DNA of 64,000 nt, from contig OY365814.1 of assembly GCA_959347315.1 (NCBI GenBank), positions 377,001 to 441,000 of the forward strand. The letters run 5' to 3'. Under the pieces are notes generated by a model. The model was not told where the DNA came from. It did no database searches and worked only from the letters and a program-made list of their open reading frames with translations. Each line of letters begins with the position of its first letter. The stretch's first letter is position 1. Shown here one piece after another: positions 46,130-58,601 of the stretch. The stretch is from Bimastos eiseni (taxonomy: Eukaryota > Annelida > Clitellata > Crassiclitellata > Lumbricidae). The translations under genes and the position numbers were made by a program.

Positions 46130-48290
46130 GTTAAACCAGCTTCTAGTGAAGCATATTTTTTTCATTGATCCACCTTCTGGTTGAACAGAATAATTTTTCA
46201 CGAATCAGGGTTCTAGTTATTTTAGTTATTTTTAAATGTTTTAATTGTTTTCCGATTCCATTGGGGCCACATCTTTTTCATCATTCCAGCTTCTATTGAA
46301 GCGACAATCTTTTTGTCAATCCAGCGTCTAGCATAGTGTAAGAGTACTCTTACACTATGCTTAATCATATTTTTTTACTCAATCCAGCTCCAAGTCATAT
46401 AAAACTTTTCACCATTCCCACATCCATTAAAACCGCATTCTGATCATCATTCCAGTTTTCATTAAAACTGCATGATATCATCAATCCAGCTCCTAGTCAT
46501 AAATAATTCTCTTTGTCAATCCAGCTTATAGTTGAACATAAATGTTGTCATCGTTCCAGCTGCCATTAAAATCACTTTCTTTTGACCAAATCAGCTGCTG
46601 GTTGTTGCATTTTAATCATTATTTCATCTATTTAAAAGACATTTTTTCAGGATACCCACTTCTAGTTAAGCAGATTTCTTTTCATCAATACACCTTTTAG
46701 TTGAACATAATTTGTAACATCAATCTGGCTTCAAGTTAAAATTTAATGTAGAATGTTTTGATCATTAAATTTTGGTGACAGCTCATTTCATTGCAGATCA
46801 TTTCGTCTCTGACAAAATTTCGTTGCAGTTCATTTTTGCTTAAATGGAAACTGAATCCGATGAAAGGAATTCTGTTTAAATGGGAGCTGGATGTGATAAA
46901 AAGAATTTTGTTTAAATGGGAGCTGGATGTGATAAAAAGAATTTTTTTTAAATGGGATCTGGAGGTAATGAAAGTAATTCTGTTTAAATGTTAGCTGGAC
47001 TGATGAACAGAAATATGTCTAAATGGAAGGTGTGATGAAAAGAAATATACCTAAATGGAAGCTGGATGCACATAAAGGTAATCGATTTAAATGGAAGCTG
47101 GATGTGATGAAAAGAACTATATCTAAAAGGAGGTGTTAGTGATGAAAAGACTTCTGTTTAAATGGGAGCTGAATGTGATAAAAAGAACTCTGTTAAATGG
47201 AAGCTGGATGTGATGAAAAGAGCTATATCTAAATGGAAGCAGGATTGATGAAAAGGAATATATAGATATCCAAATGGATGTGGGATTATTGAAAAGAAAT
47301 ACTCCTTAATGGAAGCTTAATTGATGAAAAGTAATATTTATCTAAGTGGAAGTGTGATTGATGAAAAGAATTTATCTAAATGGAAGCGGGATTTATGGAA
47401 AAAAAATATCTTAATGGATGCCGGATTAATGAATAGAAATACTTCTAAATGGAAGCAGGATTGATGAAAAGAAATCTGTTTAAATGGCTGCTGGATGTGA
47501 TGAAAAGAATTTTGTTTAAATGCAAGCTGTATGTGATGAAAAGAATTCTTTTTCAATGGAGCCAGATTGATGAAAAGAATTGTGTTTAAATGGGTGCTGG
47601 ATGCGATGAAAGGAATTCTGTTTAAATGGGAGATGGATCGGGGAAGAGATTCCTACCTAAGTGGAAACAGGATGTGATGAAAATAGACCTGTTTATATGG
47701 AAGCTGGATTGATTAAATGATTCACGACGCTGAATTGTCCGTCGCTGAATTGTTTGGGCCGAACTGTCCGGTACGATAATTTTCATTGATTCCGCTTTCA
47801 CTTGAGCGGCATTGCCTCTCATCAAATCCAGCTTCTATTTATGAAGATCTCTTTTTATCGGTCCAGCCTGCAATTAAGTGGAATTCTTTATATTATTCCA
47901 GCTTCTGTTTAAGAAGATATTTTTCATCGGTCCAGCTTGCAATTAAGTAAAATTATTTACATTAATCCAGTTACTGTTCAGGAAGATCTTTTTCATCGTC
48001 CCGGCCTTCATTTAAGTAAAAATGATGTTCATTCATCCAGTTTCTGTTTCAGAATTGCTTTTTCATTGGTCCAGCTTTCATTCAAGTAGAAACATTTTCA
48101 TTCATCCATCTTCTATTTCAGAAGATCTTCATCGGTCCAGTCTTCATTTAATTAGAATTATGTTCATTAATGCAGCTTCTGCTTAAGAATATCTTTTTCA
48201 TCGAACCAGCTTCCATTTAAGCATAATTTCTTTCATCAATACAGTTTTTTCTACAGTCTTTCTTTCATCGATCCCAGCTCCATTTTTGCC
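46130..48290. repeat. 35 bp satellite, largest cluster (forward, reverse, forward)
   Basis: 46130-46780 forward units; 46830-47720 about 25 reverse units (GTTTAAATGGGAGCTGGATG TGATAAAAAGAAT); 47775-48290 forward units, many of the variant TTTTTCATCGGTCCAGCTT. Over 2 kb of almost pure satellite, with two switches of strand. Confidence 0.85.
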
Positions 48291-48299
48291 CATTTGATT

Positions 48300-49395
48300 A
48301 TGTGCTCTTTTGATTTTCACCCTTTTGATTGCGCTTTGTGATTTCCACCATTTTCATAGTAAACCTCAAATTAAACACTTACGCATACAAACATTTGGGT
48401 AGTTTCTTTCAATAAAAATACGACGAAATTAACTGCGATGAAATGAATGGGAACTTTAATTTTTATTTGAATATCGTTCATCTTAATTACTTACCTGTTT
48501 ACTGTGTCGCATTATGGGTTGTGTTGCTAGGCATCCTTTTTTAATCCATTCGGGGACGGTCATATTGTTTATGTACGATAGGCTTCTAGTAAGTAAGCAA
48601 GTAATCATTATCTCCAAATTTCTTAAGCTCCACTTGAAAACCAGGCGCAGGGCACCGGCTTATTCATGAGCTGTATATTCTTTAATCAGATGTCTGCAAG
48701 CACGTGCCATGTACAAGTTAACAAGTATGAACCTTAACATCTGTATACACAATCTATCGAAAGCATGGAAATTTGTTTAATTCCGGATAACAAATGAAGG
48801 CCAGGCAGGAGGAAATGTCAATGGGGACTAAGGCAATGATATAATAATCTTATAATGAAACGACATTGGGTGAAGTCATCATCCCGGGGAACAGGCCTGT
48901 TGTGAGCATGCGGACACAACTGGTGCTCCACAGTCCTAATAGGAGGAAGAAGATTCCTTAGAATGTGGTCATGATTAGAGAGAATGGAGTTGAAAGTAAG
49001 ACATCGGCTCGTTCGCAGAGTTCATCAAAGGATATTTGTTCATCATTACTTTTTTAGACTTTACTTTACCAGTATCAGAATTAAGCAGTTGTAAACCTTA
49101 CTTAATTACATAATGGTTGAGTTTTGATACGTGTTGCATGAATATTGGGCTAACATTATTTTAGTATCGGGAGCTTTAGAATGAAATGGATGAAATAACC
49201 AATATATGTTTTTAATATAACTGATGTTAATTTGTAATCATAAACAATGACATAAAATGATTTGGTTTAACTCTAGGAGGAGTAAGGAAATTGACTAATA
49301 ATGACAGAGGACAATGGAAATCATTTACTCATACACAAAGTGGGAAAATGGCTCGCTTCAGTCACTCATAATTACGACGATGATTATTATTTTTT
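48300..49395. other. Intergenic, no recognised gene
   Basis: Ordinary AT-rich sequence. TAAGTAAGCAAGTAAT at 48593 is a short simple repeat. Confidence 0.4.
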
Positions 49396-49397
49396 AC

Positions 49398-49745
49398 TAG
49401 CTGTTAACCCGTGAATAACCACGGGTCTTACTTAATTTTAACCTTGCTATTAATGTGTTGGGGCTCTGGGGCGTTAAGTAGTGACGAACACACTGGGACG
49501 CAGAGCTAATATGCACATTTACGTAACCTGTGAAAAATTACAGTTCATACTTAATTTTAAGCTTGCTAGTAGGCCTAACGTGTTGTGGGGTAGTGGCGAA
49601 CACACTGGAACATAGAGCTAAAACAGTCCTACACATTTACATAATCCGTGAAAATCAGAGGTCGTACCTTATTTTTAAAATACACATTTACGAAATGGTA
49701 AATTCTAAAATAAGCTAAAATACACATTTACCCATTAATTTTTTA
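49398..49745. repeat. Tandem repeat starting ACTAGCTGTTAACCCGTGAA
   Basis: Units of about 130 bp: AACCCGTGAATAACCACGGG TCTTACTTAATTTTA, then GAACACACTGGGACGCAGAG, then CACATTTACGTAA. Two and a half copies are present, decreasing in length. The same sequence occurs at 62398-62600, each time next to an ATT-rich run. Confidence 0.65.
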
Positions 49746-50395
49746 TTGAACGATAATAACTGGAAATTTACTTACAACTTACTTGTCAATAGTTTATATA
49801 AATGAATGTAATTAACAGTTGGCCATCTGATGAATAATCTACAGTTAGACACAGTAATGAACAAAATGACGGCTAAAATACACATACATATACGTAAGAT
49901 GCAATGAATCAGAGGTGTTATTTGGTGAATAATGGGCAAAACGTAAAATAATGACACATAATTACAGATGGTCACGTGATTTAGGTAATTATTATTTTTT
50001 GCTCATTCAACAGAAAGCCAATGCAGCTGATGAAGTTAAACATTGTGGGACAGACGGACAACACTGCTTGAGCTGAGGAATTTGAATGCATTGAAATCTG
50101 CTGAGCTCAAGGTCTGAGTTGATTTCTTGATTTTTTTCATTTTGTGATGTAACAGTTTTATGTTGGTATTATTTTCATTCATCATTTTATTTTTAAATCG
50201 CAACATGCTTATTTTTTAATTGTAGGACACTTAATTTATTAAGTTTTTAAAAATGTGTTTTAAATAGCTTAGTATAGTAAAAAATTATTGGTTTATGGGG
50301 ATTACTTCATATGTTTTGATAACAGCATTGGTTCACAGACATATGATGGTTCACAGATAAATGGTTTACAGACAAATAGTTCGCAGACAAATTCA

Positions 50396-51125
50396 TTCAT
50401 TCATTCATTGCGAAAATTTATATAGCGCCCGTTCAAGGTGACTACTCAGGAGCGCTCCCGACTCAAACCAAGGCCAGCGCAGAGCACGCAGCAATAGTCA
50501 AGGCGAGTGACAATAAAAGAATGGATCAGGGTAGGGGTCGCGTTGATGGTAAGAGAGCGAGAGACAACTCTCAGCTGCGCAGCTGGTAGTAACAGCTGCG
50601 ACAGAGCTGATGAATGTGTGCTGTGAATGTGAGTTCCTGGTCTAGGATGACACCTAGATCACGTACAGTTGTATATAATGTAAACTGCGGAAACTAAGAG
50701 GCAAGGGCTGTAAGATTGAGTTTTGCGTTGGCGCATGCCTAGCCGAATGAATTGGGTCTTGGATGGGTTGAGACGCAGGCGGTTCGACGACATCCATGCC
50801 CCAAGAATATCCAGCGCTAGGCTCATGGCTCGGACTGTGGGGGCAGCATCAGATGATAGGCAGTACATGTATGCCTGGACATCATCAGCGTAAGACTGGC
50901 TTAGGACAGTTAGCTGCGAGAAGGAGGCCTAGGTTGGCCGTGTACATGATATAAAGAAGGGGACCCAATACCGATCCCTGGGGCAAACCAAAAGGGGCAG
51001 GTACCCAAGGAGATCTGGTAGGCAACAACTAAGAGGGAACGATCATGCAAGAAAGATCCTAGCCAATCAAGGAAGTTATCAGAATGGCCAAATGAGACAG
51101 AGAGGCACCTTTTCAAATGGTTCAA
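50396..51125 (-). pseudogene. LINE reverse-transcriptase fragment with 3' end
   Basis: On the reverse strand: FGHSDNFLDWLGSFLHDRSL, GLPQGSVLGPLLYIMYTANL, then after a frameshift YADDVQAYMYCLSSDA and LDILGAWMSSNRLRLNPSKT then QFIRLG. These are successive reverse-transcriptase motifs, with the catalytic Y-A-D-D kept. The 3' end (GAGCGCTCCTGAGTAGTCAC, GCGCTATATAAATTTTCGCA) has a (GAAT)n tail at 50396-50412. A 5'-truncated CR1/jockey-like copy, inactive through frameshifts. Confidence 0.8.
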
Positions 51126-51239
51126 CTACTGTCCTACAGATGGTTTCCCTACAGATGATTCTTGGACTAAAAGTTGATGATCTAATAGTACTTAATTATT
51201 CACCCAATGACACCCATTGCTGGGTATGATAAGAGTTAA

Positions 51240-51440
51240 ATTGTCGATTATCCAGCTCCTATCTCAGTAATAATCATTTGAATCAATCCATCTTCTATTT
51301 AAGCAATAATTCTTTTAATTAACCCTACTTCTGTATCAACAATCATTATTTTCATCTAGGTATAATCTATTTAGGAAATTTTGCTTTCAGAAATTGAATT
51401 TCAATTTAAGCAAGAATTATTACCATCAATTTCTTAATGG
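51240..51440 (+). repeat. 35 bp satellite, short degenerate forward block
   Basis: Units such as AATCAATCCATCTTCTATTT AAGCAATAATTC. Confidence 0.55.
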
Positions 51441-52442
51441 AATTGGATTAATCTTCTAAATTGTTTCATGTTCAATTGTGGATGGTATCACATCATGCTA
51501 TTTTACCAAGGATTTGGAATCATCTTCATTAACTGAATACAATTTGGATTTAAGTCATTTCATACGCAATCAATCTGCTCGGAGCAGCATATGATCTCGA
51601 TGGTGTTTCACATTTTTATCACTGAGCATGTGATTAATAATTTACGATGCGAAAAATGATATAAGACTTACTTGTTTTCAAACTCAATTTAATTTCCTTT
51701 TGGAAGTCTTCTGTCTAAATGCGGCAGTCATATTTGAGTTGTCATTTTTAACGTATATATTCAATCAGATGTTAGCCTGCTTAGAGAATTCATTGTGTAG
51801 TGGCTGTGCTACTATTGAAAAATATCATAAAGATTTTAGACAGTATGATTTATAAGTTGGTATTATTTGTTAAACATAACTTGTAGCATGAAGAATTGAG
51901 CAAGACAATATCTTAGCAGAATATTAACTTAAGAATTCCTTGAATTATGCATTGCTAGTATCTCCATATAGTCATTCAACTGTGAAAGTCACTAATAAAT
52001 TATGAGCAGCAAAGAACTTATTTTCTATATTTTAGATTTGATAAAAAAATTGCATTTGTTTTTCTTTATAGCAAGTTTGTGGAAGAAGAGTTCCATTCAG
52101 AACATTATTCAAGAACAAACTCAGAACATTACACTAGATTTTCTAGACTACAACTTTTTCTAGGGTCAACTAGTCCATCTTCTGTTCATGTCATATGGAT
52201 CATTGGCACAAAGTTGTGCAAATGTACAAATCTTGGGTGGCCTCACAGAATTCATACTTTACTAGAAAATTAAGCACTGTTGAGATATAACACAAAACCC
52301 TTTGTGTAAGCATCTACAACACAAACTTATATGAAACTTATATGTACTGTGATATACTGATCAAGGATGGTTGTGGAAATGCTATAAAAATAGCAATTTC
52401 AAAAACTTTTTTGCATATTCGAATACTTAAGTGATTGACCTG
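51441..52442. other. Upstream region of the 12-finger gene
   Basis: A pyrimidine tract ending TTTCTTTATAG at 52071 could be a splice acceptor for an exon FVEEEFHSEHYSRTNSEHYT, but no in-phase donor joins it to the finger exon. A 5' exon therefore remains unproven. Confidence 0.3.
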
Positions 52443-53840
52443 ATGGCGAATAAGAGATCCCATGCAAGCGAAAAACTTCACAAAATCCACACTGGCAAGA
52501 ATCCATACATATGTAATGTTTGCAATAAAGGATTTACAGAACTTGGAGATCTAAAGATACACAGAGGTACTCATACTGGAGAAAAACCATACATATGTCC
52601 TGTTTGTAATAAAGGATTTTCACATATTGGAAATCTTAACACACACAGCAGAACTCATACAGGTGAAAAACCATACATATGTCCTGTTTGCAATGAAGGA
52701 TTCACAGAACTTGGACATCTAACAAATCACAGAAGAATTCATACAGGAGAAAAACCATTCATATGTCCTATTTGTAATAAAGGATTCACACAACTTGGAC
52801 ATCTAACAAATCACAGAAGAATTCATACAGGAGAAAAACCATTCATATGTCCTATTTGTAATAAAGGATTCAAGCAACGTGGATATTTAAAGATACACAG
52901 AAGAATTCATACAGGAGAAAAACCATACGTATGTCCTGTTTGCAATGAAGGATTCACAGAACTTGGAAGTCTAAGGAGACACAGAAGGATTCATACAGGA
53001 GAAAAACCTCACATATGCAACATTTGTAATAAAGGGTTTACACGCAATACAAATCTACAGAGTCACAGAAGAACTCACACAGGAGAAAAACCATACATAT
53101 GTGACATTTGTAATAAAGGGTTTACACGCAATAGAAATCTAATAACTCACAGAAGAATTCACACAGGAGAAAAACCATACATATGTCATGTTTGCAATAA
53201 AGGATTCGCAGAACTTGGAAATCTAAAGACACACATAAGAACTCATACAGGAGAAAAACCATGCATATGTCATGTATGCGATAAAGCGTTCGCAGGATTT
53301 TCTGATCTAAAGAGACACAGGTGGACTCATACAGGAGTCAAACCATACACGTGTCATGTTTGTAGGAAAGGATTCATCCTATTTGGAAGCTACAAGAAAC
53401 ACAGAAGAACTCATGGAACTGAGAATCAACAACAAACATGGAATAAATCTTGTACCAAGATCAATGATTCAGTTAAGCAGTTCAATATCTATATAGTGAA
53501 ACAGCCACAAGATCCTACAATGAAGAGTGAAGGAAATGCTGATCTACCATACCATTTCTTAACATATAGTTGTGCAAACGTTATTGATAAACCAAGTGAT
53601 CGTCTGTCAAAGAACATGCACCATAATTCTAGTATATTTGCAGGTCCTTTACTGATAGTTAAAGATGAAGAATGTCTCAATATTTGCAAATTAAAATCTC
53701 ATCTGGATGTGAAAGAGTCTTGGTCAAAATCTTTTGGATGTGGCATTTGTGATGAATTGTTTGAAATGGAGGATGAAATGGAGGACCATTGTTCTAGCCA
53801 TCGGTTTTCTCCACCTGACGACTTGTTTGCGGAATTATGA
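52443..53840 (+). CDS. C2H2 zinc-finger protein, 12 fingers
   Basis: Intact frame of about 465 residues from ATG at 52443 (MANKRSHASEKLHK). The frame is open 4 codons further upstream, so a spliced start is possible. Eleven fingers in tandem (residues ~20-330) have nearly identical TGEKP linkers. They share the consensus Y-I-C-x-V-C-N-K-G-F-T-E-L-G-x-L-x-x-H-R-R-I-H. Fingers 3-5 are especially alike, a sign of recent finger duplication. A finger-free segment of ~100 residues follows. A last, separate C2H2 motif (CGICDELFEMEDEMEDH then CSSH) precedes the tail RFSPPDDLFAEL. No KRAB, SCAN, BTB or ZAD domain. Probably a nuclear DNA-binding protein. A dead paralogue of its C-terminal end lies at 32802-33189. 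Confidence 0.85.
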   Translation: MANKRSHASEKLHKIHTGKNPYICNVCNKGFTELGDLKIHRGTHTGEKPYICPVCNKGFSHIGNLNTHSRTHTGEKPYICPVCNEGFTELGHLTNHRRIHTGEKPFICPICNKGFTQLGHLTNHRRIHTGEKPFICPICNKGFKQRGYLKIHRRIHTGEKPYVCPVCNEGFTELGSLRRHRRIHTGEKPHICNICNKGFTRNTNLQSHRRTHTGEKPYICDICNKGFTRNRNLITHRRIHTGEKPYICHVCNKGFAELGNLKTHIRTHTGEKPCICHVCDKAFAGFSDLKRHRWTHTGVKPYTCHVCRKGFILFGSYKKHRRTHGTENQQQTWNKSCTKINDSVKQFNIYIVKQPQDPTMKSEGNADLPYHFLTYSCANVIDKPSDRLSKNMHHNSSIFAGPLLIVKDEECLNICKLKSHLDVKESWSKSFGCGICDELFEMEDEMEDHCSSHRFSPPDDLFAEL

Positions 53841-54399
53841 TGCCTCATAATTACTGCTGAAGTCATTTTTCGTTGCAATTAGAACATTTATATGCGAAAT
53901 GAAGTGTTTGATTACATGCATGAATAGTTACTTTGTAGAAATTTCTTTTTAGTTTGTTTTGGACTATTGATATTTTGCATATAATCGTTGCATTTACGAT
54001 GTAGTAAGTAAAATAATTTATTATTTTTTTCTACTTAGAATATTGTGTTGGACATTACGTTTGGCTAATTTGTTGCATTGTTATTATTATGCCAAAATTG
54101 TAGATATTACATATTTCTCTGAATGAAATATATTTGTCTGATGGATAATAATATATTATTCGCATTGGCAATTTTTCGTATATAACGTGTTGAATGTAGC
54201 ATATGTCTGAGGAATTGTCGCTTGTATGAACTCGATGGAACGGTGCATTATCATGTTATTAATGATGGATCTACGACTGCGAGTGGGTAATAGTCGTCTA
54301 AGTGTTTTGTATTTAAGACTGGTTTGAACATTAATCGAGGAGATTGACATTTTGTGCCGATCTTGTTGGTCGATTGATTTAGTTACGCCGTCTGTTCTC

Positions 54400-54985
54400 C
54401 GTTTGGCTGGTGGCAGTGTTAGCATATGCTGAGGCACTGCCATCACAAAACACTGCAGAGCTGTACTGCGACCCAATTCGTCCACAGGTGGCGGATAATG
54501 GAATGCCCTTCAGTATGAAGGGTAGCTGCGAAATAAGCGGGGTTTGTCCCAGACCAATAGGCAGTCGCAGACCAACAACGGGGCAATTCCAGGGTGCAGT
54601 GGGGTGGTGAGTGGCGACACCACCCCTTTGAAAAACTGCATATACCCAGTGGCGGTGTTGTAGCATGGCGAGATCAGTTCGCCATCACAATAAACCCCCA
54701 CTGCTCAGTAGGAGAGCAGCAGGGCAAGGAGAAGGAAAACTCTGATGTTAAACCGCTACTTCGCCTCGGATTACAACGGCAGAGCCAGTCCCTAGCCTGG
54801 AAACAAGAAGAGGGTCGGTCGAATGGGTGCAGATATGTCGGCCGTATAGAAAAAGAAGACGAAAGAAATCCTATACACATCATGACAACGATTCGGACGT
54901 CACAAGGGCCAAGCCCAGAACTGAAAAGCATGGAACGCCCCTTCGGCCCTTGGATTAAATGATGTTTATAGTTATGATGATGATG
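54400..54985 (+). mobile_element. Probable 3' part of a non-LTR retrotransposon with (GATGAT)n tail
   Basis: A sharply bounded GC-rich stretch lies in AT-rich surroundings. It ends CGGCCCTTGGATTAAATGAT and then ATGATGATGATGATG, a tail type common in LINEs. The frames in it have no recognised domain, so this would be a 3' untranslated part. The family is not identified. Confidence 0.4.
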
Positions 54986-55205
54986 ATGGCACGGAGCAGT
55001 TTGCACAGTGGCTAACGTTGGTGCAGTAGTCGCTTCCGCGCGGTTTTGTGCACGATAGATGCGTCTTCTCGCGTTCGTACTGGTGTGTAAGAAGATAGTC
55101 GTTGGTTACCTCCATGTGTGTTTGATGTAAGGCCTGTTCACTTCATAATGTCAGTTTACTTGTTCTATTGGTGTAAACAAAGATTGTAATTTATATTATT
55201 ATTAT

Positions 55206-56776
55206 CAGAGGTGTAACAAGCGGAGTGGCAGAGGAGCACCGGCCTCCCCAGTTTAAAAACGGGGGGGGAGGGCAAAGCTCCCAGTTTTAGTGCTCAGTGC
55301 CCCCATCTGCCCCTCCAAATCGGTTCTATTTTTTTAAGTTTCTCCAATAGCTTTTTATTTTTTAATGGTTAAGGTATTGTGGGTCAATAAATTTCCAACA
55401 GTTCAAAGTTTGTTTTTACAATTTGTTCTTACTTATTGCAGGTATAAAAACTGTCATTTACAAAGGTGAATATTTATTTATTTATTTTCTATTAAATTTG
55501 TGACGCGCACAAGAAATAGTCTAGAGGTTGGTCTACAATCATGAAGTCGGGGTTCAAATCCCTGACAGGGCACAAATTTGATTTGAAATGTCTGCTGTAA
55601 CATGTACCTTCTAGCCGACTACGCTATAATTAGAAATTCCTAGCATGGAAGACTTGCGTGGAGCTGCTCTCATGGTGATGAAGGCTGGTGAAAAACTGTG
55701 GCGATCTATATAGTTCTAAGTAAGTCTAGTGCGCGATCAGTCTTTCTTCCAGCCATCTTTCTGCCCGAGTCTACAATCGTGACCTATGATTTGCATTTTT
55801 TTGCAATCGGAGTATGACGAAAATCGTATCCCGAAAATCCAATTTACGATTCGAAAGTTGTCCCGTTGACCATGATTACCTCGGATATTGAATTGGGCGA
55901 AAAACTCACTCATATGGAAATGGGCAATACTAAATTAGTTTCTTCTTTTCATTGCAATGTGTCAACCTAGTAATCTCTCAATAAACGAATGTTACACTGA
56001 CCTAACCCTTCAAGTGGAAAGCTCCGAGAGTGAGTGATGAATGGGTTTACACCTTCATATGCAGAGGCCATGGAAGTTTTGTTGTAAGTACTTCATACAT
56101 TCAGAGCAATCTCAATGTTAGCTCAAGTACTGCTCTTCACTTAAATCCTGACATTTTTAACCAATTAAGAATCTGTATGTGTCTATGGAATTTTGACATT
56201 ATTTTGCCTTGTTATCATCAGCCAAGTGTACTCGATCATCTTCTAGCCACATTGTAGTTGTTTTTAGTCATTGATTAAACATGAAATCCTGATGAAATCT
56301 CTGGCATATTAAGTAAGTAATTGTGTATATATATACGCCTTCACAATTACATACATACATTTCGTTAGAGAAATGTAGGCCTATCTATACATGCCTATCG
56401 ATTATTAGATCTAAATAACTTAAACGTTGACATGAATCTTGCAGCAAGTTAAAGCCGAAATTTATTTGGCATCCAGCCCATGCGCTGTTGCAATGACCAT
56501 GTTACAAGTCTCATGACGATGGAAAGATTAATTTGCATGCAATTATGCTGTATATTGTACAAAATAGTAGGCCTACTTTATAGTGTATACTTTAAACGCG
56601 TCCTGCATATCTCAATTCTATGGAGTAATTATGATAAGATGATTTTGGTAAAATTATGTGTGCCCCATTTTTAAAATTTCTGGGGGGCAAAATGCAAAAA
56701 GTGGGGAGAAACAAATTTTTCGCGAAATAATTTAGAAATTATGCCCCCCACTTTTCAAAACCTTGTTGCACCTCTC
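55206..56776. mobile_element. Non-autonomous hAT element, CAGAGGTGTAACAAG ends
   Basis: The left end CAGAGGTGTAACAAG and the reversed right end GAGAGGTGCAACAAG match closely. ATTATTAT is repeated exactly at 55198-55205 and 56777-56784, although that sequence is low in complexity. The interior near both ends is rich in GGGGGG-type runs (GTGGGGGGCATAATT on the right end, reversed). It has no transposase and contains a tRNA-like SINE. Confidence 0.65.
55505..55735 (+). mobile_element. tRNA-derived SINE candidate
   Basis: An A box-like TAGTCTAGAGG (55517) and a perfect B box GGTTCAAATCC (55551) are spaced as in a tRNA, with GGGGTTCAAATCCCTGACA forming a T-arm. The acceptor and anticodon stems do not pair well, so this is not a working tRNA gene. 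A tRNA-unrelated body of about 150 bp follows. It lies inside the hAT element. Confidence 0.5.
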
Positions 56777-56965
56777 ATTATTATTGTTGTTGTCACTGTT
56801 GATGTTGTTATTAATAATAATAATCAACGGGTCATAACATATGGGGCTCCAGTCCGGGTTTTCGTACGCTGTAAAAGGGGGGCGATAGCTTGTGAATATT
56901 TTCATTTGTATCGTAGGTTAGAATAACCGTTTTGGCTTTTGTACGCGGGCGTGTGGTCGTGCCGT

Positions 56966-56996
56966 CGTTGTGTGTGTGTGTGTGCGTGTGTGTGAC
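56966..56996. repeat. (GT)n microsatellite
   Basis: TGTGTGTGTGTGTGCGTGTG tract. Confidence 0.85.
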
Positions 56997-57435
56997 AACA
57001 AAGGTCATACTGTGAGTTTTTATGTAAGTAGCCTACCATCCTCACCAACATGTCTACATCATGAAGCCTTTATGGGACTAAACCGGGCGTAACCTGCGCA
57101 TTATTGGACCCGTATGGAGCAGGCACTAGGTCTGCAATAACCAGAAAAATGCTTGCAGGGTGAAGGACGCAAATCGTATCAAGTAGAACTTTGGACCAGC
57201 ATAGGCTTTACAATATGCAATATCAAGTTCAAGTAACAATGTCGTCTTTGTTTTAGAGGCTAATTACGTATTTCTTTGCATCAAAAGTAGGTCAATAGAG
57301 GGCTAATAGGACAACTTGATGGATAATATTCACTCCTTGACATTCACTCATTCAGAATGAATGTTTGTTGTCGTGAATGTCTCAACCAGATTACTTGTTT
57401 ACGATAAAATTGTTGAAGAATTTAGAAATCAGATT

Positions 57436-57499
57436 ATGACTAAAATGTGTCACGCGTTTCTCGTTGTGCTGGGCGTAACGTTTTTCAAGCTCGCTATCA
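57436..57499 (+). CDS. Secreted beta-propeller-like protein, exon 1 (signal peptide)
   Basis: ATG at 57436 opens MTKMCHAFLVVLGVTFFKLA then I, a good signal peptide: short polar start and a hydrophobic core of about 15 residues. The donor A/GTGAGTAT at 57500 leaves one base, completed by the next exon (A + AC, Asn). The frame is open further upstream, but only this internal Met gives a proper signal sequence. Joined with the next two exons it gives 1,302 nt, exactly 433 residues plus a stop. Confidence 0.55.
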
Positions 57500-58601
57500 G
57501 TGAGTATAAATTTCTTTGCATCCACACTGTCACCCGTAATTCAAGTAAGATGCCTTTTAATTGAAAGTTTAATTGTGCTAATATGAACCATAATGCGAAC
57601 TGACCGAATTCAACATTTTTTTCGTCGTATTTAATTATGCAAATGAGAATCAGCAATTTAACGAGACGTTATTTTCTGTTGCAATGAATTTTGATTTATC
57701 TTTGAATGTTGGTGACTCAATTAATAATGAGCTAAACCTAGAAGACCAACTTTCGTTAGGTTTATTTTCTGAAAAAATTACGAATTCATGAAATAAGTTC
57801 ATATTATCCTAAAATAATCATAACATCGATTAATGGTTGATTCCAATGAAGCAGCAAAATCTGAACGATGCGCAAATTAGGTCTACTTCCATCATGGACA
57901 GCGGTGGTTTGGAGCCGGTTCGGTCAGGTTCGTGCGAACCGTTAGTTCAAAATAATAAATATGCCTAAAATCAACAACTAATTTCAAAACAATTAAAATT
58001 TTGTTATTGAAAAGAATGTCCGTTTCTACAAATTTTTATATAAATTGCATAAATATTAAATTGTGGAAATTAGCGTAGTCGATTTATTTACACTCAAATT
58101 AATTCTGTTCTAACTACTGCTGCGTCAATAATAAAAATTTAATTTAATTTTGCTTATTTGTTTATGTAATAAAAAGACTATTCTAAAGACTTCTTACGAA
58201 ACAAAAAAGAAATAGAAAAACTTGCTCCAATTGACGTCAAACACTTAAAAATGCTTGGCGGATGGACCCGAAACTCCGCTGAAGGAGCTTCGTGGGCCCA
58301 GACGCCAGACCCCCTAATCGTAATTTGACTGACTGTGGCGGTGATCGATATGGCATAAGGGGACATACTAACTGCGAACCCTTTGTTACAAATTTGGCAA
58401 TACACTGCTGATCATGGATAGGCCAAAGTACTTGTAGAGTGGATATGAGCGATTTTTGATGAATGAAGCATGGAGTGGGTTTGAGATTAGGCAGACTAGA
58501 CAATTGCACACATTCAGTCTGTTTGGTTTGTAGCATCTTGTACACAAATGAGTGAAGTGAGATGCTTTAAGCTGTTCAGTTGTGTTAATGTTTGGCTACA
58601 G

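Noticed and set aside
52079..52273. Possible 5' exon of the 12-finger gene
   Set aside because: The acceptor is good, but the frame stops before any donor that would join the finger exon.
54379..55006. Frames of 95-122 codons on both strands
   Set aside because: They overlap on opposite strands in a GC-rich retroelement 3' end and contain no domain.
55505..55575. A functional tRNA gene
   Set aside because: A and B boxes fit, but acceptor and anticodon stems do not pair and a SINE-like body follows.
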